From positions 56,886,001-56,950,000 of the forward strand of contig CM065818.1 of NCBI GenBank assembly GCA_033398695.1: a stretch of DNA of 64,000 bases. The letters are read 5' to 3'. A model generated the notes under the pieces. It made no database searches. It was not told where the DNA came from and worked only from the letters and a program-made list of their open reading frames with translations. Below are positions 43,888-55,015 of this stretch, piece by piece. Source of the stretch: Orobanche coerulescens (lineage: Eukaryota; Streptophyta; Magnoliopsida; Lamiales; Orobanchaceae). The position numbers and the translations under genes are program-made. Numbering within the stretch: position 1 is the stretch's first letter; each line of letters opens with the position of its first letter.

Positions 43888-45095
43888 GAAGTGTATCATC
43901 ATCCTAATCCATCTTCTTCCATCCGAATTCAAGGTATTTTGGCTTTGAACCCTAACTTTGCCAATTTGGGGGGGTTTTCGGGATTTGTCTATCTAAACTC
44001 GAATTATTCGTTGATGTTGTGATATTTCTTATCGATTATTGTTATTGAGTGATTCCAAATCCATTTCCATCGGTGTTTGATCCGTGAGTTGCCGATTCAG
44101 GGAGGTTTTGTGAAAACCCTCGCCCGTGTTGACCGTACGTATATTGCTATGGTTGCTAATTGGGGTTATGGGCATATTCCGTTAGGTTATTGATGTCGTT
44201 TAGGACTGATTCGTGTTAACCCTTCGTTTAGGAATGGTCGTGGTCACTCCAGGTCATTCCTAATTGTCGTTTATTTTGCGTCTCGTCGAAGATGTCTCAA
44301 AGGCAAGTACTTTACATTTGTATACATATTCTAGTATTTGATTTATGGCTTCCCGTGTATGTTGTGGATGTGAATGCATATGTTCACCCAAGGATGGCCT
44401 GACGGGGCCTCTGGGATACATAGTGCCGTGTGTATGCATATCGTGAACTGAGGTTAACCACCCAGGGATGGTCCGACGGGGCCTCTGTGGGGTGCGGTGG
44501 CCGTGAGTCTCGTACCAACGGTTAACCTTTGAAATGTTTTGTTGGAGAGCCATGTTTTATGCTCGTGTAACGTAATCTTTCGAAATATAAATATCTTTTA
44601 AAATGATTTTGGCGCATATTTCATCTGATTAGAATGGTAGTTCAAATGGATTGTACTTGCACTAGATGTTGTCGCTAACCCCTTAAATGGGGGAAATATT
44701 TTTGTATTTCAGGTACAGGTCATGGAAGCGAACAAGCATGCAGACCGTACGAGGATGATGGGCAAGGGTGATTCTGTTCAATGGTCATTTGCTTAGCGTC
44801 TTGTCTTTTAGTTTTATTAATTATGTCATTTGTTTTAGTACTCGAGTATTTTCTTCTTTTGGACCTGTATTTGTTTGTGGATCCGGTTTGGGAAAGATTT
44901 TATTTGATCTGTTTGCTCTTCATATTACTGTCAGGTTCGTATTATTTGTTTGAATGTCTTAAAATTGTGGAATCGTTTGTATTTGATGATGTTTGTCATC
45001 AGTCGTGATGTTGAGTTTGTGTGTTAGCCTGGTGGATTCCAAAGGGTTGGGTCCACGGCACTGTAATATGCCCTGAACGTCTTGAGGGTGTTACA
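43888..45095 (+). repeat. F 5' LTR, second part (R-U5)
   Basis: It continues the LTR cut at 26337. It has a GT donor-like CAAG|GTATTT (43934), GC donor-like AG|GCAAGTAC (44303), two GACGGGGCCTCTG units (about 44395-44500), CTTGCACTAG, a CTAAC hairpin (44675-44690) and acceptor-like TTTCAG|GT (44712). It ends GAGGGTGTTACA at 45095. Total LTR length is about 2.08 kb. Confidence 0.85.
44303..44712 (+). other. Putative GC-AG intron in F LTR
   Basis: CAAAG|GCAAGTAC to GTATTTCAG|GT, 410 nt, with GCTAACCCCTTAAATGGGG 34-38 nt before the acceptor. Inferred. Confidence 0.4.
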
Positions 45096-45100
45096 GAATA

Positions 45101-45112
45101 TGGTATCGGAGC
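45101..45112 (+). other. Primer binding site of F, followed by F leader
   Basis: TGGTATCGGAGC matches tRNA-iMet with one mismatch, five bases after the LTR. The next bases fold back (45111-45134, GCTTAAGT...ACCTAGGC). The leader to 45311 has no ORF and is cut there by element E. Confidence 0.85.
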
Positions 45113-45686
45113 TTAAGTTAATGGATACCTAGGCTGTCGGTTATTTGAGTCTAGTGGAGTGTCGTTTTTGAACAGTATCACTACTATGCCATCATCTCAG
45201 TACGTTGCTGCTTGTAAGTTTTCCTAACTTGACTCGTTGCATTATACGGTGTTGTTCCTTTCTTAATATCGTGACGTGTTTTGTGTTTGAACTGTATTCA
45301 CTAGTTACTTCTGTAACACCCCCAAGTTATTCAGGGTATATTACAGCGCCGTGAGCCCCGCCGTGGGACCCACAAGGCTAAACATACGCGGAACTATGAA
45401 ACTTGACCGAGAAGGTCTACATACAATGGAAAGAAGGACAATACAAATGGTATTAAAAACCATAACCAATGAAACCATATACATCACCACACAAACCAAT
45501 ACCTCGGCAACACAGGCCGGAACATCAAGGAAACTGAAAATACAATACTCGAGTATTTAAAATCCATTCCAGTACAACAACACTAAATGGAGGAATCCAA
45601 AAAGATAACCGGAGACAAGACACAGTATCATACTTGCCCATCATCTTCATGCCGACCCGATACTTGCCTGTCCGATCTCCTGGAAC

Positions 45687-46147
45687 CTGAAATACATAAA
45701 AAGTATTTCCCCCATAAAGGGGTTAGCCGTCGAATAGCTAGTGCAAGTATATCAAGTATGAAATATAATACTTCTCGATAATAAAGTAAATATAACCGTC
45801 AATTCATCAATTCAAGACTAGTATTCCGAAATAACTAAATCTCATAGTGTCACATCAAGACGTATATGAATGCCGTAGAAACGGTTCGTTCATATCATCC
45901 GTCAATACATGTATGAATGCCGTAGAAACGGTTCGTTCATATCATGCCATCAATACATATATGAATGCCGTAGAAATGGTTCGTTCATATCATGCCATCA
46001 ATGCATATATGAATGCCGTAGAAACGGTTCGTTCATATCATGCCATCAATATATCTATGAATGCCGTAGAAACGGTTCGTTCATATCATACCATCAATAT
46101 TTCTTACTTTCAAAGTCGAGAACGTACAATCATAATTATGTACTTGC
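45687..46147 (-). other. Putative GC-AG intron in E 3' LTR
   Basis: On the minus strand CAAAG|GCAAGTAC to GTATTTCAG|GT, 461 nt, with GGCTAACCCCTTTATGGGG before the acceptor. The 48-bp repeats lie inside. Inferred. Confidence 0.4.
45866..46105 (-). repeat. Five 48-bp tandem repeats in E 3' LTR
   Basis: ATGAATGCCGTAG starts at 45866, 45913, 45961, 46009 and 46057. Each unit has nested inverted parts (ATGAA/TTCAT and CCGT/ACGG). The partner LTR has only three copies (52154, 52202, 52250). Confidence 0.9.
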
Positions 46148-47670
46148 CTTTGAGACATCGAGAAATCGAACGGAAAAAGGGTATGAGTTCGGTAGGTCCA
46201 AGAACGTGCTTCCGGCACATAAACGATTCGCAAGGAAATGATAATCAATTATCCATACTCAAAACTACACGAAGAAATTCCCGAAACCCGTCCACGATTC
46301 ATGAAAACACACGGATAAACAACTAGAGGTTGGAAAATCGCCCAAACTCTCACAAGTCCGAAAACGGCACAATCAAATCCATAAAATCGTAGGAAACGTA
46401 TGCATACGGTATAGATACATCCTAATCTCAAGGTTCTCAAGCTTCAAATTGGATAAATCGGAGGAATTTACGAAAAACCCCAAAATCCCACAATATTCAA
46501 AGTGTTCTTGAATAATCCTTCAATAATCCAATGAATAATCAAACATGCCCATAATCATGCGTATATCACTTCATACAACATGATCTTAACATCCAAAACA
46601 TCATTACTCAACACAAAATCGAAATCCAAGATGTTGAAGAAATTACCTCTTGAAGATCCAAGCACTATGATCCGAAGAATACGCGATAGATCGGTGATCC
46701 GAGCTTCATAATCGAAAAGAGATGAAGAAAATCACACACTCAAGTGATAGATGAAGAAACTTCTCTCTCTCAAGTCTTCTCTCTCGTGCCCAAGTGAAGA
46801 AATGGGGAAAAAATGAGGTGATCCGCTCAAAAAAACGCAGATATAGGGCTGACTGTCAGGTGTGCGCGGCCCAGGCCGAGTGTGCCGCGGCACAGGCCCA
46901 AAAATAGCTCCCAGTGGTCGACAGTGTGCCGCGGCCCGGCCAAGTGTGCCGCGAAATACTTGGCAAGGTACCTGCCTCGCGGCATGTGCCGCGGCACTGT
47001 GCATGACGGTCGGCCAACAATTGAACACGAGTGTGCCGCGGCCCGGACAGTGTGCCGCGGCATGACTCGGCATTGTGCTCGCCGCCGTGTCCGACATCGC
47101 TCGCCGTAACCCGAAACCGTCCGGCCGATCCCGCAATCGTCCGGCCACGCAACCGTCGGCCAAAGGTTCGACCACTGTGGCTCGACGACTCGATTTCCGA
47201 AAAACGTACGGAACGAACACGACGAAAAGTTCGCGGACAACATCAACGACCCGAAATGAAAGGGTAATGCAATAATTAATCATACGCGACCGAGAAAAGG
47301 GTCGAGACAACAAATACAGATACGGATACCCATAACTTTGGGTAAATTACAAAATGGCCCAAAACGCCCGAAAATTACGATACGTGATCGAATAACCAAA
47401 CCAAAGTTCACAACACGTCTAACAAAGTTAAACGGACTTACGGGAAACTCGAAACAGGAGTTTAGAGCGAGATTCGCAAGAATCGAACTCAAGTGCGGAA
47501 AAGTCGCTAAAAACCACGGAACTCAACAAAACGACACCGAAACGAACTCGGATGTTGAAAAGTGTAGAATTAATCATTCTCAAGATGACGAAACGGTCCC
47601 AATAGAGTCGTCAAAACGGACTTCCGCCAAAAAAAGAAAATTACCGGAAATCGAATTTGCGGATATTACA

Positions 47671-50101
47671 TTCTACCCTCCTTAAAAGAAGTTTCGTTCC
47701 GAAACTTAAAACAAGTAGGGAGAAAAATATCCCGCTAGGAAAAACTCAACGAGATACACAAGAACCGAAAACTTACGCCCAAACGGCGAATCATCAACAT
47801 AGAACACTACAATACGTTACCCGAAGGTAAACCAAACCAATGCCGAAATAGATACGAAACACAATGCCCGAAGGCTCCAACGGAAAATACCGATACATCA
47901 CAATGGCCTGAAAGCCGAACAGCCCGAAGCTGTAAATCATCACAATACAGATCTCAAAGAAACAAACCTGACTGTCGGACATACCCCTCGGCGTATGAAC
48001 AACCAGTCGCAAATCGTCGGACATATCCAATACAACATGGACTACGAACGACCAAACGATAAGTCTCAAGAGGGACATCACAGTACGCCCGATCCGGAAA
48101 TGTGTCCGTGCACACGTCCACCAGTATACGGAATCCAGAATATACGTGTGACAATATACCTAATTAGCCTCACGAACTACATCTCGCGTGCACGGTCCAA
48201 TGCGGAAACATCCACGCATGACCATCGTGTGCCTGGCTAAAAATCCTACACATAACCAATCGGCACGCAGATATGATTCCAGATATGCCACGATACGACG
48301 TGACAACAAAACTCAAAGGATAATATATCCTATACGGATCATACGACTCACCAAGTGAACGACGACACACGAATAATGAAAGATCGACCCGACCAACAAT
48401 ATTCAAAACAACCATCCTGGGATCAAAATCTCTAAGGACCGATTAACACAAACAACAATCACAACACAACCATCCGGGAAATCCTCAACCTTCGACGATC
48501 ACAAAATTACCGAGTTCACAAGAATAATAGTGCGCTGCCTTGAGTCGGCCAACACGACAATAATAATTCAACGGATGGGAACTATCCTCGACAGTCCCAA
48601 TTCAATACTTCGATTACCGTAGAATGACCAGTCGATAACAACGATACAACGGATGAGAATATTTTTGACAACTGATGGGAATTATCTTTGATAATCCCAA
48701 TTCAATACATCGATTACTTTAGAGCGGACAATCGATAATAATTATACAACGTATGTCTCGGCACCTTTAATCGGTTACCGAGAACGAAGACGATAATCGA
48801 ATACGTCAATGCCTTCAATCGGCCAAAACGACATCAATAGAAAAACATTGATATCAATGACGACGATTCACAACAATATCTTGATGGAACATCAATCAAT
48901 AATAACAATCGATACGTCGATGCCGCAAACCGGCTATCAACAACAATATCTCAAAGGAACATCAATCAACAATAACAATCGATATGTCGATACCGCGAAC
49001 CGGCTATCGACAAATATATTACCAACAAGTATCGCAATGCCTTGAACCGGCCATTTACAAACAACAGTAACATATAGCATAATTTGCCGACGGTGTCGAA
49101 CCAAACAATTCCCGAACATCAATAAATCACGAAGAGGCTAAGTCTCGAAATGATACAATACATTCATACATCTATATGATAACATTAATCTCATTGATCC
49201 GTACAAGTATAAAACTTGTCTCGATATCAATGCCACGAACTGTTACCAATTCAGTTGCTTTCGTCTATGATTTCCTCAGTTCCGACCAAGCTGATTACGA
49301 ACTCTTCAACCTCAACCGCAACATAACAATCATAATCCATGATCAAACATCATATCTTAATGTAAAACGAAGGATTAATAAACAACAGGTTCGATGACGA
49401 TTATTATCAATACAACAAGGCCCCAACTCACTGGTTCCACAATATCTCGATTAAACACAGTCTGAATTATCCAACTCAGACCCTCACGAATCCATGTCCA
49501 CAAGACGAGCCGAAATCCGATGATCATATCAGCAACCAATTCGGACCAATAATAAGGGTCTAAATGTTATCGATTCCAAACTCAATTCTTAAATACGAAT
49601 TGACAAGGTTCCCTTCTCATAGATCCATCGTTAAAATTTACCTATGAATATTATTAATTCAAACCATCCGACTGGTTCAAAACAATAGATAATCATATTA
49701 AAAAGGTTATCAAACAATCCAATCATTCGACTTGAATATTTGCTCCAGACGTATGGGCTTCTAAATTCAGAGATGATTAATAGTCTCATCAAACTCATAA
49801 TCACATTCGTATTCCTATACGAATATTATTTCAAACACATAATTTAGCTCTAGATATGAATATTCCATATTCATTTTCAAAACATCAACACTTCTTAAAA
49901 ATTTTCATCACCTCGTATAATTCAAGAATTCTTCAAGAACATGAAATATCCGAAATCACGTTCAGAACAACATATCCGAGGTATATATCTCCATGTTACC
50001 ATTTTCTTCATCATGCCATTCATACAACCTCAAGAATCGCAACAAAACCATTATCATCATATGAAGAAGATCTCAATAATCATATCAAATGATACCATAA
50101 T
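47671..50101 (-). other. Internal non-coding region of E, 3' part
   Basis: It starts next to the LTR with the PPT (minus: TTTTAAGGAGGGTAGAA) and the hairpin GTTTCG-gaa-CGAAAC. No coding potential. A 70-bp tandem duplication lies at 48871-48940 / 48941-49010 (ACAATCGATACGTCGATGCC class), and looser repeats at about 48560-48740. Confidence 0.65.
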
Positions 50102-51069
50102 TGTAACACCCCAGATCCTCCTGGGAATATAACACGCCGTAAACCCTTCTCACAAGGGTTTACCAGGCTAAGCACAATTTTCCGCGTCATTTCAAAAAAA
50201 ATGCCAAAAAGACCGATGACGGTAATATTTTTCAAATACTAAAAAAAAATCAATTTCCAAATACCGTCAAAACGATCAAGGCCAAAATGCCAAAAACTCA
50301 GTTTAGGGAATCGGTTTTACAAAATAAAATTCAGTTGGCAAAATACCAAAAGCCATTTCAAAATACTCACGCAGCAGATAAAAGTACAGTCCAATTTATG
50401 CATTTACATTGAAATAAGACGAACATCAAAATACACGATTCCCAACATACTCCCTCCCAAGTAGTAATCCTTAAAAAAAATGAACCACTAAGAAGAATAA
50501 TTGAACTCCATTCCAAGAATCATCAAAACTTCAAGAACAATACTTAAATCCGAGCTCTCCATCTTAATCTTGTTTAAGAGAATCATCTCTCAATGTTTAG
50601 GAACTTCGAGTACTTCCCAAGACTCTTTCTATTGACTGAAGGAAGGAGATTGGACAAAATGCCTCTCAGCACTCGTCTATCCTCTTTATAAAACACATCA
50701 CTAGCACGCGCTAGACCTTATATTTAGCGTGCGCTACAGATCTAGCGTACGCTATCCTTACTTGATAGCGTGCGCTATCGGGCAGTCCAGAAGTTACTGT
50801 ATTGTTTCGAAATTCATATAACGTACGTAATGTCCATGCATTAGCGTACGCAAACAGGCGTTGACTTGCTACAATGAAATGCTCAGTAGCGTGCGCTATT
50901 CCTCGACCAACATCTCGACATACCAAACGATCATACGGCACAATGAATACATATACGCATTCAACAACATTGTCATACGTTCACATCATCCTCAAGCACA
51001 ATTATCCATCAACGACATCCAACATATAAACGAGAGAAAAAAATATATCCGAAAAATCGGGGTATTACA
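50102..51069 (-). repeat. Extra LTR D inside E
   Basis: On the minus strand TGTAATACC...GGGTGTTACA, 968 bp. Its own PPT follows on the + side (from 51070; minus: TTTTAAGGGGGGTAGAG). Dyads of the TAGCGTGCGCTA and AACGTACGT types lie at 50700-50900, with TATA-like TTTTATAAAG at 50683-50694. An AAACCCTT/AAGGGTTT hairpin is at 50136-50160. There are no target duplications (ATAAT and CTCTA), so it is not a separate insertion. Confidence 0.75.
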
Positions 51070-51599
51070 CTCTACCCCCCTTAAAATAAGTTTCGTCCTC
51101 GAAACTTGCAATCACTCGCACAAACAACATTTCAACGGGAATTCAAATTCACCAAGAATTATCGAATAATCCGAAAAATATACTTACAAGTCTGTGAAGT
51201 CGAAGATCTCCCTTGATACTAGCATGCGACTCCTAAACAAAGTCTCAACATAATACCGATACACACCAATATCGCAATTAGCAATTTAACACAATCTCAA
51301 GGAAGAGTTCACGTCCGTGACCACGGCCACGATTCTTCCAACTTTCAGCCAACATTCTGAAGGGCACACACGTGCGTAAGTATAATCCCAATCGCACATT
51401 CTCGAAGTGATCAATTCCCAAGAATACCAAGCTATAAACGAAGCGATTAAGAAAAATACAAGAAGAGTGAGAGGACTTACAAGTACCGGTCGCACTGTGA
51501 TGATGGCAGAGTAGTGATACTGTGGGCAAATGACGACTCAATCGAGCCAAAAGACCGACAGCCTAGGTATCCATAAACCTAAGCTCTGATACCATATTC
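51070..51599 (-). other. Internal region of E, 5' part with primer site
   Basis: The primer site TGGTATCAGAGC (minus, 51583-51594) lies five bases from the LTR, with a foldback GCTTAGGT/ACCTAGGC (51561-51584). No ORF of interest. At the other end the D-type PPT is followed by LTR D. Confidence 0.75.
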
Positions 51600-53778
51600 T
51601 GTAACACCCCCAAGTTATTCAGGGTATATTATAGCGCCGTGAGCCCCGCCGTGGGACCCACAAGGCTAAACATACGCGGAACTATGAAACTTGACCGAGA
51701 AGGTCTACATATAATGGAAAGAAGGACAATACAAATGGTATTAAAAACCATAACCAATGAAACCATATACATCACCACACAAACCAATACCTCGGCAACA
51801 CAGGCCGGAACATCAAGGAAACTGAAAACACAATACTCGAGTATTTAAAATCCATTCCAGTACAACAAAACTGAATGGAGGAATCCAAAAAGATAACCGG
51901 AGACAAGACACAGTATCATACTTGCCCATCATCTTCATGCCGACCCGATACTTGCCTGTCCGATCTCCTGGAACCTGAAATACATAAAAAGTATTTCCCC
52001 CATAAAGGGGTTAGCCGTCGAATAGCTAGTGCAAGTATATCAAGTATGAAATATAATACTTCTCGACAATAAAGTAAATTTAACCGTCAATTCATCAATT
52101 CAAGACTAGTATTCCGGAATAACTAAATCTCATAGTGTCACATCAAGACGTATATGAATGCCGTAGAAACGGTTCGTTCATATCATGCCATCAATACATA
52201 TATGAATGCCGTAGAAACGGTTCGTTCATATCATGCCATCAATATATCTATGAATGCCGTAGAAACGGTTCGTTCATATCATACCATCAATATTTCTTAC
52301 TTTCAAAGTCGAGAACGTACAATCATAATTATATACTTGCCTTTGAGACATCGAGAAATCGAACGGAAAAAGGATATGAGTTCGGTAGGTCCACGATTCA
52401 TTAAAACACACGGATAAACAACTAGAGGTTGGAAAATCGCCCAAACTCTCACAAGTCCGAAAACGGCACAATCAAATCCGTAAAATCATAGGAAACATAT
52501 GCATACGGTATAGATACATCCTAATCTCAAGGTTCTCAAGCTTCAAATCGGATAAATCGGACGAATTTACGAAAAACCCCAAAATCCCACAATATTCAAA
52601 GTGTTCTTGAATAATCCTTCAATAATCCAATGAATAATCAAACATGCCCATAATCATGCGTATATCACTTCATACAACATGATCTTAACATCCAAAACAT
52701 CATTACTCAACACAAAATCGAAATCCAAGATGTTGAAGAAATTACCTCTTGAAGATCCAAGCACTATGATCCGAAGAATACGCGATAGATCGGTGATCCG
52801 AGCTTCACAATCGAAAAGAGATGAAGAAAATCACACACTCAAGTGATAGATGAAGAAACTTCTCTCTCTCAAGTCTTCTCTCTCATGCCCAAGTGAATAA
52901 ATGGGGAAAAAATGAGGTGATCCGCTCAAAAAAACGCAGATATAGGGCTGACTGTCAGGTGTGCCGCGGCCCAGGCCGAGTGTGCCGCGGCACAGGCCCA
53001 AAAATGGCTCCCAGTGGTCGACAGTGTGCCGCGGCCTGGCCAAGTGTGCCGCGGCAGTCACTTGGAAGTGTGCCGCGGCCCTGCCGGCATGTGCCGCGCA
53101 CCAGGTACAGACGGGTCGGCCAACAATTGAACACGAGTGTGCCGCGGCCGACAGTGTGCGGCGATGACTTCGGCATTGTACTGCTCGCCGCCGATGTCCG
53201 ACATCGCTCGGCCAGAACCCGAAATCCGTCCGGCCAGTCCCGCAATCGTCCGGCCATCACGCAACCGTCGGCGATTCCGACCACCAGTGGCTCGGCGACT
53301 CGATTTACAAAAACGTTTTAACGAACACGACGAAAAGTTCGCGGACAACATCAACAACCCGAAATGAAAGGGTAATGCAATAATTAATCATACGCGACCG
53401 AGAAAAGGGTCGAGACAACAAATACAGATACGGATACCCATAACTTTGGGTAAATTACAAAATGGCCCAAAACGCCCGAAAATTACGATACGTGATCGAA
53501 TAACCAAACCAAAGTTCACAACACGTCTAACAAAGTTAAATGGACTTACGGGAAACTCGAAACAGGAGTTTAGAATGAGATTCGCAAGAATCGAACTCAA
53601 GTGTGGAAAAGTCGCTAAAAAGCACGGAACTCAACAAAACGACACCGAAACGAACTCGGATGTTGAAAAGTGTAGAATTAATCATTCTCAAGATGACGAA
53701 ACGGTCCCAAGCGAGTCGTCAAAACGGACTTCCGCCAAAAAAAGAAAATTACTGGAAATCGAATTTGCGGATATTACA
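51600..53778 (-). repeat. 5' LTR of E
   Basis: 2179 bp. Relative to 45312-47670 it has two fewer 48-bp repeats and a ~96-bp deletion between two GTCCA words (about 52390). Palindromes are at about 52960-53165, TATA-like at about 52940, putative intron 51975-52340 (366 nt). Confidence 0.9.
51975..52340 (-). other. Putative GC-AG intron in E 5' LTR
   Basis: Same donor and acceptor contexts as 45687-46147; shorter by the missing 48-bp units. This copy would lie in the E transcript leader. Inferred. Confidence 0.4.
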
Positions 53779-53789
53779 ACTTCTTCAGA

Positions 53790-54640
53790 ATGCCTGCTGG
53801 TAGAGGACACGGACGCGGTAGAGGACGTGGCGCAACCGGCGGGGCGGCCATATCCAATAGCTCTGAGGCTGGTTTGGCAACACCGTCCTTGTCGAACAGT
53901 GTCCAGCCTAGTGCCGAAGGTCACCAGGATCAGTTTGCTAGCTTCGGTACCACTAATGATAACGTTGGGGTAGCTAACATTCTGCAGCAAGTAGCGAATC
54001 AGATGGCGCTACTAACTCAGGCGGTCTTGGTTAATAAAGCTAATGCTACTCCGGTTCCGCCTACTGGTTCTGGTACCGACAAGTTACTTCAGGATGTGAT
54101 TCGTATGCGTCCTCCACAGTTCGATGGTACTTCTGAACCTTTTGGTTGGGAGAGTTGGATATTTGAGATGGAAAAAGTATCTGAGGCAGCAAACTGCTCC
54201 GAGGAGAGGAAAGTACCAATTGCTCAGTAATTTCTAGCCAAGGAGGCGGCAACGTGGTGGCAAGGTAGTGAAACCGCGCGACCGGGCAGCTACGTGGAAT
54301 GAGTTCCGGGAATTGATGGAGGCTGAGTATTGTCCGTGGCCAGTGAAAGAGGGAAGGATTCGAGCCTTCTTCGAGGCAAAACCCAAACCTATCTCTCAAG
54401 CAATCAAAGATTATAATCAGCAGCTACATTACATGAGGATTCAGGTCTGGGATGAACAGGACAAGATCCGCCATTTCGACATGTGGATGAAACTGAGAGT
54501 TCGCCACTATATGTCAGGCCTTGGGTGTACGACTTTGAAATACTATCAGAACAAGGCGATGTCCTATGAGATGTCTTTTTCTGCGACGGAGGTGGCAGCA
54601 GAGGGTAAGAAGCAGAAGACTTCCGGCCGGTCAATGGGCT
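53790..54640 (+). pseudogene. gag: Gag of element F, broken
   Basis: The ATG at 53790 begins MPAGRGHGRGRGRGATGG, the Arg/Gly-rich start also seen in element A gag. The gag domain follows (LLQDVIRMRPPQFDG, CSEERKVPIAQ). A TAA at 54228 replaces the Tyr codon of the usual AQYFL, then a shift leads to EFRELMEAEYCPWPV and HYMSGLGCTTLKYYQ (54268-54600). It breaks off near KKQKTS, before the zinc knuckles, where the GC-rich hAT-adjacent sequence begins. Confidence 0.85.
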
Positions 54641-54824
54641 TGAACCGGACTGGGACCGAGAAGCCCTGGCTGGTCTACGGTTGGGGGAAATCAAATCGAG
54701 GACCGACGGTTCAGGCCCGTCGGTCCTAAGAGGCCCGTCGGTTCGCAGAAGCCCTTCGGGCTGGGCCGGGCCCGACGGGCTAAATGGAAAAAAAAAAGTA
54801 GCACTCCAGTCCAGTAGCTGCCCT

Positions 54825-54857
54825 GCCAACGGCTCTTTTCTGCATATAGCCGTTGGC
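54825..54857. repeat. Stem-loop and C-run upstream of the hAT transposase
   Basis: GCCAACGGCT (54825-54834) and AGCCGTTGGC (54848-54857) form a perfect 10-bp stem with a 13-nt loop. A run of 15 C follows at about 54864-54878. Confidence 0.75.
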
Positions 54858-55015
54858 AGCCTTCCCCCCCCCCCCCCCAAACCTTCCCACTAGTCCCCCC
54901 TTTCCCCTACCATCCCCACTATAAATACTACATGTTTTTAACTCAAAATCACCAAGAATCACACTCTAATTCTCTCTCAAATTTCAATCTCTACTCTCTC
55001 GACTCTCTACACTCC

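Larger units (their letters stand above)
45312..47670 (-). repeat. 3' LTR of E
   Basis: 2359 bp. On the minus strand TGTAATATCC...GGGGGTGTTACA. GTGCCGCGGC dyads at about 46860-47060, TATA-like CCTATAT at about 46840-46847, GT donor-like AGAG|GTAATT (46646), GC donor-like 46147, five 48-bp repeats, acceptor-like 45687. Confidence 0.9.
45312..53778 (-). mobile_element. Non-coding LTR element E (LARD-like) in the F leader
   Basis: The LTRs 45312-47670 and 51600-53778 are flanked by ACTTC (45307-45311 and 53779-53783). The 3.9-kb internal region has a tRNA-iMet primer site, a PPT and no gag or pol. It also holds a complete but different LTR (50102-51069). The PPT-adjacent segment is nearly the same as in element C, so C and E are related non-autonomous elements. 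It landed 6 bp before the F gag start codon. Confidence 0.92.
25464..54640 (+). mobile_element. Tekay-like element F, carrying nested elements B, C and E
   Basis: The 5' LTR is split into 25464-26337 and 43888-45095 by element B. Then come a tRNA-iMet primer site (45101-45112), a leader split by element E at 45311, and gag from 53790. F stops being recognisable near 54640, where GC-rich sequence next to the hAT transposon begins. Its pol and 3' LTR are not in the window. The right end is approximate. Confidence 0.8.

Noticed and set aside
45866..46105. CRISPR-like array
   Set aside because: The repeats are directly adjacent tandem units with no unique spacers, in a plant LTR.
45847..46326. 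Open frames encoding a 16-residue repeated peptide (MNAVETVRSYHAI class)
   Set aside because: The 48-bp unit is a multiple of three without stops, so a repeat frame is automatic. It lies inside an LTR, is also open in another frame, and its copy number differs between the two LTRs.
46827..47313. Overlapping 100-190-residue open frames on both strands in GC-rich LTR stretches (also 27250-27540, 39260-39694, 52893-53321, 61155-61769)
   Set aside because: GC-rich palindromic repeats lack stop codons in several frames at once. The peptides are low complexity (Arg/Ala/Pro-rich) and not conserved between LTR pairs.
50102..51069. LTR D as an independent solo LTR insertion
   Set aside because: The flanks ATAAT and CTCTA are not duplicates, and a PPT abuts its start, so it was carried in as an LTR-internal junction.
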